Shown here: positions 1 through 6,610 of the stretch, in pieces
How the letters are laid out: every line of letters begins with the position of its first letter
Position numbering within the stretch: the first letter of the stretch is position 1
NCBI GenBank assembly: GCA_004799435.1
Contig: SSMV01000112.1
Location: 1-34,791 of the forward strand
Direction of reading: 5' to 3'
Source of the DNA: Bradyrhizobium sp.
Lineage (GTDB): Bacteria > Pseudomonadota > Alphaproteobacteria > Rhizobiales > Beijerinckiaceae
Length of the DNA stretch: 34,791 nucleotides
Translations under genes and position numbers: made by a program
Notes under the pieces: generated by a model
Database searches by the model: none
What the model was told of the DNA's origin: nothing
The model's input: the letters and a program-made list of their open reading frames with translations, nothing else

Positions 1-336
1 CAGGCGCAGGAATTCGTAGGGGTCTTCATTGCCGGCGCTCACGGCTTCGATCGCAGCGCCCAATTTCGCCAGCGCGTCGGCGACGAGACGATCGAGCATC
101 TCTTCCTTGCTCTTGAAATAGACGTAGAGCGCAGTCTGAGAGATGCCGACGCGAGCGGCAATCTGTCGGGTCGTCACATTCTCGGCGCCATGTTCAAGAA
201 ACAGTGCGCGGGCGGCGGTCAAAATCTCGTCGAGCCGCTGGTGGCCGAATCCACGCCGCTTCCTGTTTTCCAGGGAAATGACATAAGACTTTGCTGGGGA
301 TTTGGCTGGCTTGGGCGCGGCTCTCGACCTTTCCAT
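1..336 (-). CDS. TetR/AcrR-family transcriptional regulator, C-terminus cut by window edge
   Basis: The first 112 residues of a TetR-type repressor are visible; the ligand-binding C-terminal half lies outside the window. A basic, Pro/Lys-rich N-terminal tail (about residues 1-30) precedes the usual three-helix DNA-binding domain. The helix-turn-helix runs over about residues 54-80 and contains VGISQTALYVYFKSKEEML, the family signature. Proteins of this type bind an operator as dimers and release it on binding a small ligand; nothing here identifies the ligand or targets. I chose the ATG at 336 because TTGAGG lies 9 bases upstream. An in-frame ATG at 345 has its purine stretch directly against the codon and is less likely. 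The next gene is 370 bases away and on the same strand, so no target gene is evident. Confidence 0.88.
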   Translation of the reverse strand, partial: MERSRAAPKPAKSPAKSYVISLENRKRRGFGHQRLDEILTAARALFLEHGAENVTTRQIAARVGISQTALYVYFKSKEEMLDRLVADALAKLGAAIEAVSAGNEDPYEFLRL

Positions 337-614
337 CCTCCCCATCCTCAAGAAAATTTTACGGCGTCCCGCATTGTCGCAGTCGACAAACGGCATAGAT
401 TGCCGCGCGGCGCCGAGCTCGCTCCATTCATTTGGTGTGGGTTTTGAGGGCGTGTCAAATCGCCGGCGCGGGGCGGCGCACGTCTGCGAACCGCCGCAGC
501 GTCGCAAAGCCGACCGGCGCGCAAACGACCTGATAATTTTGAGAGGTTCGACGCGCAACGCGCCAAGCATACTGACGGCGATTCAGCGCAGCGTCAGAGG
601 GGCGGCTCGATGAA
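337..614. other. Intergenic stretch without a recognised gene
   Basis: The region between the TetR start and the hairpins after the small secreted gene holds only short, overlapping reading frames without a credible start, ribosome binding site or protein pattern. The TetR promoter should lie next to 345. I saw no clear operator palindrome or RNA gene. Confidence 0.5.
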
Positions 615-643
615 AATGAGAGGCGCGCGAGGCGCCCCTCATT
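615..643 (-). terminator. Hairpin followed by T-rich tract, candidate terminator
   Basis: AATGAGAGGCGC (615-626) pairs with GCGCCCCTCATT (632-643) over 12 positions with one mismatch and a 5-base loop. Read on the minus strand the stem is followed by a short T run (TTTT, part of it in the stem end). It is the second hairpin downstream of the small secreted protein gene, so it could back up the first one. It could also be only a REP-like palindrome. Confidence 0.4.
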
Positions 644-663
644 AAATTCGCGGATCGCCATTG

Positions 664-692
664 CGCCGAACCCGGAAAGACCGGGTTCGGCG
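664..692 (-). terminator. Perfect 12-bp hairpin after the small secreted protein gene
   Basis: CGCCGAACCCGG (664-675) and CCGGGTTCGGCG (681-692) form a perfect 12-bp stem with the loop AAAGA. It lies 17 bases downstream of the stop codon of the minus-strand gene 710-946, the expected place for an intrinsic terminator. No T-run follows on the minus strand, so it may act as a stabilising 3' hairpin or a Rho-assisted terminator. Confidence 0.6.
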
Positions 693-709
693 AAGGGCGT
701 CAGAGGCGG

Positions 710-946
710 TCAGCGGCCGATCGAACGGGCGTCCTCATGATCGGGATACGAGGTCGCCGACTGCCCATAGACTTCATGGGCGCCCAGAACCGCGCGCGGC
801 CGATAGGCGTCCTCGGACGCGTAGGACGGAGCGTTGTCGGTGTAGCCCGCTTGCCGATTGGCGTAAGACTGCTGCTGGGCGAAGGCGCCGCCGACGGTCA
901 GCGAGAGCGCGAGGGCCGAAGCGCCAAAAAGAAGCATATTGCGCAT
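710..946 (-). CDS. Small secreted protein of unknown function
   Basis: This 78-residue protein starts with a typical Sec signal peptide: two positively charged or polar residues, a hydrophobic core (LLFGASALALSLTVGGAFA) and a predicted signal peptidase I cut after Ala about residue 23. The mature part of about 55 residues is rich in Gln, Tyr, Ser, Ala and Asp and has no cysteine. I recognise no domain. It resembles the many short periplasmic or outer-surface proteins of Hyphomicrobiales that carry only a leader and a low-complexity polar tail. The start is supported by GAAGGGA about 9 bases upstream. A strong hairpin follows the stop, and an inverted repeat sits just upstream of the ribosome binding site, which suggests a short regulated monocistronic unit. 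Confidence 0.7.
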   Translation of the reverse strand: MRNMLLFGASALALSLTVGGAFAQQQSYANRQAGYTDNAPSYASEDAYRPRAVLGAHEVYGQSATSYPDHEDARSIGR

Positions 947-968
947 GTCATTTTTCCCTTCACGTGAA

Positions 969-999
969 AGTGAGCGATGTTCACTGATCGTTGCTCACT
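969..999. promoter_or_regulatory. Inverted repeat in the divergent promoter region
   Basis: AGTGAGC (969-975) and GCTCACT (993-999) are perfect 7-base arms separated by 17 bases, between the start of the small secreted gene (946, minus) and the TPR/TIR-like gene (1186, plus). Overlapping them, GTTC at 979 and GTTG at 990 are spaced by 7 bases, one mismatch from the alphaproteobacterial LexA box. It could be an operator for either gene; neither function is shown. Confidence 0.3.
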
Positions 1000-1185
1000 G
1001 TGCGCTGCACATAAGCGCCGGCCTCTTTCGATCAAGGGGTCGGCTGATCGCTTTTTGGTGAACGGATTGCGAGGGGTCCGCCGCCGTGATCCGGCGATGC
1101 GGCAGACTTACAGACGCGACGAGTATAGGATCGCAGCCTACGCCTCGCGGAGCGTGCTGTCGGGGGAGACGCTTTCGGGAGAGAC

Positions 1186-2520
1186 ATGGACCACCGCGCC
1201 GTCTGCTTCGTCATCATGCCATTCGGACGCAAGCCCGACCCATCCGGGCGCGCGGTCGATTTCGATCGCATCTACGCCGAAGTGATCGGCCCGGCGGTCG
1301 AGGCGGCGGGCTTGGCTGCGGTGCGCGCCGACGAAGAGAAAGGGGCCGGCTTCATCCATAAGCTGATGTATGAGCGCATCCTGCTCAGCGAATATGCGAT
1401 CGCCGACCTCACCATCCTCAACGCCAATGTCTATTACGAGCTCGGCATCCGTCATGCGGCGCGGCCGGAGACGACCGTGCTGACGATGGCGCTGGGCTCG
1501 CCGCTGCCCTTCGACGTCGGCCCCTTGCGGGCGTTGCCCTATGCGCTGGGCGCGGATGGCGCGCCCAGCGACGCGGCGGCTTCGCGGCTCGCTTTGACGG
1601 CGCGGCTCAACGAGGCGCGCGGCCATCGGGCGATGGATTCGCCGCTCTTCCAATTGCTCGAAGGCTATCAGGCGGCGCCGATCGACCGGTTGAAAACCGA
1701 TGTCTTCCGCACCCAGGTTGCCTATGCGGAGGTCCTGAAGAAGCGGCTGGCCGAGGCGCGCGAAAAGGGCGTCGAGGCGCTCGACGCGCTGCGCGACGAA
1801 CTTGCGCCGCTCGACGCGGTCGAGGCCGGCGTCGCCGTCGACCTGCTGCTCTCCTACCGGGCGCTGTCGCAATGGGGGCGGCTGGTCGATCTCTGCGGCA
1901 AGCTCGACCGTGCGCTGCAGCGCACGCAGCTTGTGCGCGAACAGTGGGCGCTGGCGCTCAATCGATTGGGCGAGGATCGCGAGGCCGAGACGATCCTGAC
2001 CGGCCTGATTACCGAGCGCGGACCGTCGAGCGAGACCTGCGGGCTGCTCGGCCGCATCCATAAGGATCGCTGGCAGAAGGCGCGTCAGGCGGGCAAGGAG
2101 ATCGAGGCGCGCGGGCATTTGCGCAAGGCGATCGCCGCCTATCGCCAGGGTTTCGAGACCGACTGGCGCGACGCCTATCCCGGCGTCAATGCGGTGACGC
2201 TGATGACCATCGCCGATCCGCGCGACCGCGCGGCCAAGGACATGGCGGGCGTCGCGCGCTATGCGGTGCGCCAGCGTCTCGCCCATGAAGGCGGCGACTA
2301 TTGGGACCACGCGACGCTGATCGAACTGGCTGCGATCGAGAGCGACTGGGACGCCGCCGAGGAAGCGCTGGGCGACGCGCTGGCCATGCTCGACGAAGGC
2401 TGGAAGGCGGCGTCGTCGGCCAATAATCTCAAAATGATCGCCGACGCGCGCGAAGCCGCCGGCATGGACGTCGAACGGTTGAAGGCGATCATCGCCGAAC
2501 TGACGGCGCGCGCCGCCTGA
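1186..2520 (+). CDS. TIR/deoxyribosyltransferase-like domain plus TRAFs-binding-type (DUF4071) helical protein
   Basis: The 444-residue protein has two parts. Residues about 5-110 look like a Rossmann-type nucleotide-binding domain: CFVIMPFG at 7-14 is the first strand and loop, and IADLTILNANVYYELGIRHA at 72-91 is the motif shared by nucleoside 2-deoxyribosyltransferase-like and TIR-like domains. The rest (about 150-440) is alpha-helical and TPR-like, with the layout of the MAP3K TRAFs-binding domain known from ASK kinases and from many bacterial proteins without a kinase. No kinase, membrane segment or signal peptide is seen, so it should be cytosolic. Comparative work has linked this domain pair to bacterial conflict and stress signalling; a role here is inference. 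GGGAGA ends 3 bases before the ATG. It converges on dnaE2, with 8 bases between the stops. Whether the N-terminal domain is catalytic (NAD-consuming) cannot be told. Confidence 0.7.
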   Translation: MDHRAVCFVIMPFGRKPDPSGRAVDFDRIYAEVIGPAVEAAGLAAVRADEEKGAGFIHKLMYERILLSEYAIADLTILNANVYYELGIRHAARPETTVLTMALGSPLPFDVGPLRALPYALGADGAPSDAAASRLALTARLNEARGHRAMDSPLFQLLEGYQAAPIDRLKTDVFRTQVAYAEVLKKRLAEAREKGVEALDALRDELAPLDAVEAGVAVDLLLSYRALSQWGRLVDLCGKLDRALQRTQLVREQWALALNRLGEDREAETILTGLITERGPSSETCGLLGRIHKDRWQKARQAGKEIEARGHLRKAIAAYRQGFETDWRDAYPGVNAVTLMTIADPRDRAAKDMAGVARYAVRQRLAHEGGDYWDHATLIELAAIESDWDAAEEALGDALAMLDEGWKAASSANNLKMIADAREAAGMDVERLKAIIAELTARAA

Positions 2521-2528
2521 GCCCTTCT

Positions 2529-5500
2529 TTAGTGAAAATTCCGTCCCGCCGGCAGCGCCCGCGCCGCTTCGCGCTGCGCTGGCGTCGGCGGCAGACGCGG
2601 GTCGTAAAAGAGCTGGACCTGGGCGAAGCGGTCGCCCTGGCGATGTGACGCCGTTTGTTCGGACGCTTCGGCGAAGGCGGAGGGCTCGTCCTGCGATCCT
2701 TCGCGCGACAAGAGGCCGAGCATCGGCGTCAGATCGTCCATCCGCTCGACGATGAGATGGACGACGCCGGATTCGTTCTGCAGCTTGCCGGTCGCGACGA
2801 CGAAGCGGGCGCCGATCACGGTCGCGCGCAGCCGCTCGAATGTCTTCGGCCAAACGATCAGATTGGCGATTCCTGTCTCGTCTTCGAGCGTCATGAAGAT
2901 CACCCCATTCGCCGTGCCTGGCCGCTGGCGCACCAGCACCAGTCCGCCGACGGCGATCCGCGCGCCGCTCTTGAGCGAAGCCAGCGCGCTGGAACGCTGG
3001 ACGCCGCGCGCATCGAGCCGGGCGCGCATGAAGGCGACCGGATGGGCCTTGAGCGACAGGGAAAGCCGCCGGTAGTCCTCGACGACATGCGCGCCGAGCG
3101 GCATTGGCGGCAATTTCGCGTCGGGCTCGGCTTCCCGCGCCGGGCGGCTCAGCGCGAAGAGCGGCAGATCGTCCTGATCGCCGACCCGGCCGAGGCCGCG
3201 CACCGCCCATAAAGCCTCGCGGCGGTCGAGGCCAAGCGAACGGAAGGCGTCGGCGTCGGCGAGACGCTCGAGCGTCGCCGCCTCAAGGCCCGAACGCAGC
3301 CACAGGTCGCGCACCGAATCATAGCCGGCCCCGCGATGCGCGACGAGTTGGCCCATCTCGTCTTCCTTGGCGCCATTTACCTGTCGCAGGCCGAGCCGCA
3401 CCGCATGGGTCGCGCAAATGTCCTCGGCCATCGAAACATGGCGGGGATGCAGGCCTTCCGAAGCCACGCGGGAGAGCGAGAGCTTCTCCAGCGTGCAATC
3501 CCAGTCGGACAGATTGACGTCGACCTCCCGCATCTCGACGCCATGCTCGCGCGCGTCGCGCACCAGTTGCGCCGGCGCATAGAAGCCAAGCGGCTGCGCA
3601 TTGAGCATCGCGGCGACGAAGACATCGGGATAGCGGCATTTCATCCAGCAGGAGGCGTAGACGATCAGCGCGAAGCTCGCCGCATGGCTCTCGGGAAAAC
3701 CATATTCGCCGAAGCCTTCGATCTGGTGAAAGCAGCGCTCGGCATAGTCGCGCTCATAGCCGCGCGCGACCATGCCTTCGACCATTTTGGTCTGAAAGGT
3801 CTGGATCGTGCCGGCGCGGCGAAAGGTCGCCATGGCGCGTCGCAGCTTGTCGGCCTCGTCGGGCGTGAAGCCGGCGGCGACAATGGCCATCTGCATCGCC
3901 TGTTCCTGAAAGAGCGGCACGCCGAGCGTTCTTTCGAGCACGTCCTCCAGCTCTTTGGACGGATAGACCGTCGGCTCGATCCCCTGCCGGCGGCGTAAGT
4001 AAGGGTGGACCATGTCGCCCTGGATCGGCCCGGGGCGAACGATCGCCACTTCGATGACGAGATCGTAGAAATCCTTCGGTTTGAGGCGCGGCAGCATCGA
4101 CATCTGCGCCCGGCTTTCGATCTGGAACACGCCGATCGTGTCGGCGCGCTGGATCATCGCGTAGACGCAGGCCTCCTCCGACGGGATCGAAAGAAGCGTC
4201 AGCCGCCGCCCGTAATAGCGTTCGAGCAGCTTGAGGCTCTTGCTCATCGCGGTCAGCATGCCGAGCGCCAGCACGTCGACCTTCAGAATGCCGAGCGCGT
4301 CGAGATCGTCCTTGTCCCATTCGACCATGGTGCGGTCTTTCATCGCCGCGTTCATGATCGGCGCGACTTCGTCGAACCGATCGCGGGCGATGACGAAGCC
4401 GCCGCTATGCTGGCTGAGATGGCGTGGAAAGCCGACCAGTTGGCCGGCGAGCTGCAACATCAGCGCGAGCGTCGGCTCGTTGGGATCTAACCCAGCCGTG
4501 CGGGCCCGCTCCTCGCCGAGCGGCGCCGAACTCTGACCCCAGACGGTGTTGTTGAGCGCGACGATCACATCATCCGACAGGCCGAAGACCTTGGCCGTCT
4601 CGCGGATCGCCGAACGGGTGCGATAGGTGGCGACCGCCGCGGCGAGCCCGGCCCGCTCGCGGCCATAGCGCTCGTAGATATATTGGATCACTGTCTCACG
4701 CCGCTCATGTTCGAAATCGACGTCGATGTCGGGCGGCTCGCCGCGTTCAGGCGAGACGAAACGCTCGAACAACAGCTTGAAACGCGCGGGGTCGACCTCG
4801 GTGATCCCGAGACAGAAACAGACCGTCGAATTGGCCGCCGAGCCGCGCCCCTGACAGAGAATGTCCTTCGACTTGGCGAAGCGGACGATGTCATGCACGG
4901 TGAGGAAATAGGGCGCGTATTTGAGTCTCCCGATCAGCGCAAGTTCGTGATCGAGCGCCTGACGCACGGATTCCGGTACACCATCGGGATAGCGCGCCTT
5001 GGCGCCGGCCTCGGCGAAGGCTTCGAGCGCCGCCTGCGGCGTGGCGTGGCTCTGGCGCAATTCCTCGGGATATTCGTAAGTGAGTTCGTCGAGGCTGAAG
5101 GTAATTCCATCGAGGAAGCGGATCGTCTCCTCGACTGCGTCCGGCGCCTCGGCGAACAGGCGCGCCATTTCTTCCGGCGGCTTGAGATGGCGTTCGGCAT
5201 TGGCCTGCGTGAGCAGCCCGGCGGATTGAAGCGTCGTCTTTTCGCGGATGCAGGCGACGACGTCGGCGAGCGGCCGGCGCTCGGCGATATGCATCAGCAC
5301 GTCATTGACGGCGATCAGCGGCGCGCCAAGCCGGCGCGCCAGCGCCGAGCGTTCCGCCAACCCGCCGCGCATGTCGACATCGTAAGTCCGGCGCGCGCCG
5401 ATCCACAGGCGGTCGGAGAAGGCTTCGCGAAGCTGGAGCAACAGGCGGCGCGAAGCGCCGGACGAGGATCCCTCGGAACGCCGGTCGCCCGGCATGGCGA

Positions 5501-5894
5501 TCGCCTGCAGCCCCTCGGCGTTTTCCAGCAATTCGGCGAAGTGCAAATGGCACGCGCCCTTGGGGGCGCGCAGATTGCCGGCGCTGAGCAGCCGGCTGAG
5601 CCTTCCATAAGCGGCGCGGTCCTTGGGATAGACGATCACTTGCGGAGCGTCGTCGACGAAGACGAGCCGCGCGCCCGTCACGACGCGGAAAGCGCCGAGC
5701 TTCTCGCGATTCTCGCGCGCGTAAACATGGGCGCGCACCACGCCGGCGAGCGTATTGCGGTCGGCGATCCCGATTCCGGCAAGCCCGAGCTGGGCCGCCC
5801 GCTCGACCAGTTCCTCGGGATGCGACGCGCCGCGCAGAAACGAAAAATTCGTCGTCGTCGCCAGTTCGCCGTAGCGCGGCGCGAGGCGGATCAT
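2529..5894 (-). CDS. dnaE2: Error-prone DNA polymerase DnaE2 (ImuC)
   Basis: This is the 1121-residue catalytic subunit of the ImuABC mutasome, a C-family polymerase that extends across DNA lesions during the SOS response. A PHP domain occupies about residues 8-75 and carries GIADRNTLAG at 42-51, where the replicative enzyme usually has a metal-binding His. The palm contains GRGSAANS (349-356) and the catalytic PDIDVDF (388-394), with a further Asp in KVDVLALGM near 545. An OB-fold lies near 980-1060, and the protein ends in GRNFH, like the RDFH-type ends of the family. Length is as expected (about 1050-1150). It belongs to the imuA-imuB unit but is separated from imuB by a DUF559 gene and two repeat copies. 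The ribosome binding site lies inside a repeat hairpin (5898-5920), an unusual arrangement. Confidence 0.96.
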   Translation of the reverse strand: MIRLAPRYGELATTTNFSFLRGASHPEELVERAAQLGLAGIGIADRNTLAGVVRAHVYARENREKLGAFRVVTGARLVFVDDAPQVIVYPKDRAAYGRLSRLLSAGNLRAPKGACHLHFAELLENAEGLQAIAMPGDRRSEGSSSGASRRLLLQLREAFSDRLWIGARRTYDVDMRGGLAERSALARRLGAPLIAVNDVLMHIAERRPLADVVACIREKTTLQSAGLLTQANAERHLKPPEEMARLFAEAPDAVEETIRFLDGITFSLDELTYEYPEELRQSHATPQAALEAFAEAGAKARYPDGVPESVRQALDHELALIGRLKYAPYFLTVHDIVRFAKSKDILCQGRGSAANSTVCFCLGITEVDPARFKLLFERFVSPERGEPPDIDVDFEHERRETVIQYIYERYGRERAGLAAAVATYRTRSAIRETAKVFGLSDDVIVALNNTVWGQSSAPLGEERARTAGLDPNEPTLALMLQLAGQLVGFPRHLSQHSGGFVIARDRFDEVAPIMNAAMKDRTMVEWDKDDLDALGILKVDVLALGMLTAMSKSLKLLERYYGRRLTLLSIPSEEACVYAMIQRADTIGVFQIESRAQMSMLPRLKPKDFYDLVIEVAIVRPGPIQGDMVHPYLRRRQGIEPTVYPSKELEDVLERTLGVPLFQEQAMQMAIVAAGFTPDEADKLRRAMATFRRAGTIQTFQTKMVEGMVARGYERDYAERCFHQIEGFGEYGFPESHAASFALIVYASCWMKCRYPDVFVAAMLNAQPLGFYAPAQLVRDAREHGVEMREVDVNLSDWDCTLEKLSLSRVASEGLHPRHVSMAEDICATHAVRLGLRQVNGAKEDEMGQLVAHRGAGYDSVRDLWLRSGLEAATLERLADADAFRSLGLDRREALWAVRGLGRVGDQDDLPLFALSRPAREAEPDAKLPPMPLGAHVVEDYRRLSLSLKAHPVAFMRARLDARGVQRSSALASLKSGARIAVGGLVLVRQRPGTANGVIFMTLEDETGIANLIVWPKTFERLRATVIGARFVVATGKLQNESGVVHLIVERMDDLTPMLGLLSREGSQDEPSAFAEASEQTASHRQGDRFAQVQLFYDPRLPPTPAQREAARALPAGRNFH

Positions 5895-5897
5895 GCG

Positions 5898-6046
5898 CCT
5901 TCTCCCCTTGCGGGAGAAGGTGGCGCGGTAGGGCGTCGAAGACGCCCGTCTAACGACGGTCTTCGGGGCCGGATGAGGGGTCGCGCAACAAGGCGCTGGC
6001 GCGCCGACCCCTCACCCCTGACCCCTCTCCCGCAAGGGGAGAGGGG
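5898..6046. repeat. Dispersed hairpin repeat, copy A (between dnaE2 and the DUF559 gene)
   Basis: The element starts with CCTTCTCCC-CTTGC-GGGAGAAGG (arms 5898-5906 and 5912-5920) and ends with CCCCTCTCCC-GCAAG-GGGAGAGGGG (arms 6022-6031 and 6037-6046). Between them, TGAGGGGTC pairs with GACCCCTCA around an imperfect GCGC-rich loop. Copy A has an extra segment near 5929-5975, including the small hairpin GGGCGTC-GAA-GACGCCC, that copy B lacks. It is in the same orientation as copy B at 6493-6603. Such multi-hairpin elements are typical of dispersed intergenic repeats in GC-rich alphaproteobacteria. Confidence 0.85.
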
Positions 6047-6060
6047 AATGCGGCGTGCGT

Positions 6061-6423
6061 TCACCATGGCTGACCGCTGCGCGCAAGGATCGTGTCGATG
6101 ACGACGGCGCGTTCGTTGAGAACCTCGTGGTTCCAGAAACGCATGACGACGAAACCCTGCGCGCGAAGCCAGGCATCACGCAGTTTGTCGCACTGATTTT
6201 CGGCGTGTTGCGAGCCATCGCACTCGACAATGGCGCGATGTTCAAAACAGACGAAGTCGACGATGAAACGTCCAATCGGCGCCTGGCGACGCCATTTCAT
6301 CGCCGCGAGACGCCGATCGCGCAAAAGTCGCCACAGCGCCTTTTCGGCATTCGTCGCCTCGTCGCGCATCGTTCGCGCGCGCACTATGGCAAGTTCAGGA
6401 ACCTGCCGATGGAAAATGGGCAT
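6061..6423 (-). CDS. DUF559 (VSR-like) endonuclease-domain protein
   Basis: The 120-residue protein matches the DUF559 family, which has the fold of very-short-patch-repair and restriction-type endonucleases. Visible family features are an N-terminal helix with RARTMRDEATNAEKALWRLL, then KWRRQAPIGRFIVDFVC and AIVECDGSQH, which supply the acidic and Gln/His residues of the presumed PD-(D/E)XK-like site, and GFVVMRFWNHEVL near the end. Substrate and role are unknown for the family. I prefer the ATG at 6423, with GAGG about 10 bases upstream, over the in-frame ATG at 6441, which has no ribosome binding site. It lies between imuB and dnaE2 on the same strand, flanked by direct copies of one repeat at 5898-6046 and 6493-6603, as if inserted with them. 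Confidence 0.88.
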   Translation of the reverse strand: MPIFHRQVPELAIVRARTMRDEATNAEKALWRLLRDRRLAAMKWRRQAPIGRFIVDFVCFEHRAIVECDGSQHAENQCDKLRDAWLRAQGFVVMRFWNHEVLNERAVVIDTILARSGQPW

Positions 6424-6454
6424 CACGTCGATCCTCAACATAACCGCGCCCCTT

Positions 6455-6492
6455 CCCCCCTTGCGGGAGAACGCAACCCGAAGGGCCTCGAC
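6455..6492. repeat. Partial tandem copy of the dispersed repeat
   Basis: A fragment with the shared string TTGCGGGAGAA, followed a few bases later by CCCGAAGGGCC, repeats the start of copy B next to it, with scattered differences. It lacks the intact 5' hairpin arm. It looks like a decayed or partly duplicated unit between the DUF559 start and copy B. Confidence 0.6.
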
Positions 6493-6603
6493 CCTTCTCC
6501 CCTTGCGGGAGAAGGTGGCCCGAAGGGCCGGATGAGGGGTCGCGCCACAAGGCGCTCGCGCCGACCCCTCACCCCTTTCCCCTCTCCCGCAGGGGGAGAG
6601 GGG
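6493..6603. repeat. Dispersed hairpin repeat, copy B (between the DUF559 gene and imuB)
   Basis: It has the same architecture and orientation as copy A: CCTTCTCCC (6493-6501) pairs with GGGAGAAGG (6507-6515), the central TGAGGGGTC pairs with GACCCCTCA, and CCCCTCTCCC (6579-6588) pairs with GGGAGAGGGG (6594-6603). It ends 7 bases before the imuB stop codon, so it forms the 3' end of the imuB message. Copy B is shorter than copy A because it lacks the extra internal hairpin. Confidence 0.85.
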
Positions 6604-6610
6604 AAAGGGG

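Noticed and set aside
1138-3210. 690-residue reading frame on the minus strand across the ASK-like gene and the end of dnaE2
   Set aside because: It is opposite to a well-supported plus-strand gene and its protein is Arg-rich low-complexity, as expected from GC-rich antisense frames. No domain or ribosome binding site was seen.
4683-6101. 472-residue plus-strand frame opposite dnaE2
   Set aside because: It runs antisense to conserved dnaE2 sequence and through a repeat. Its composition is that of a shadow frame.
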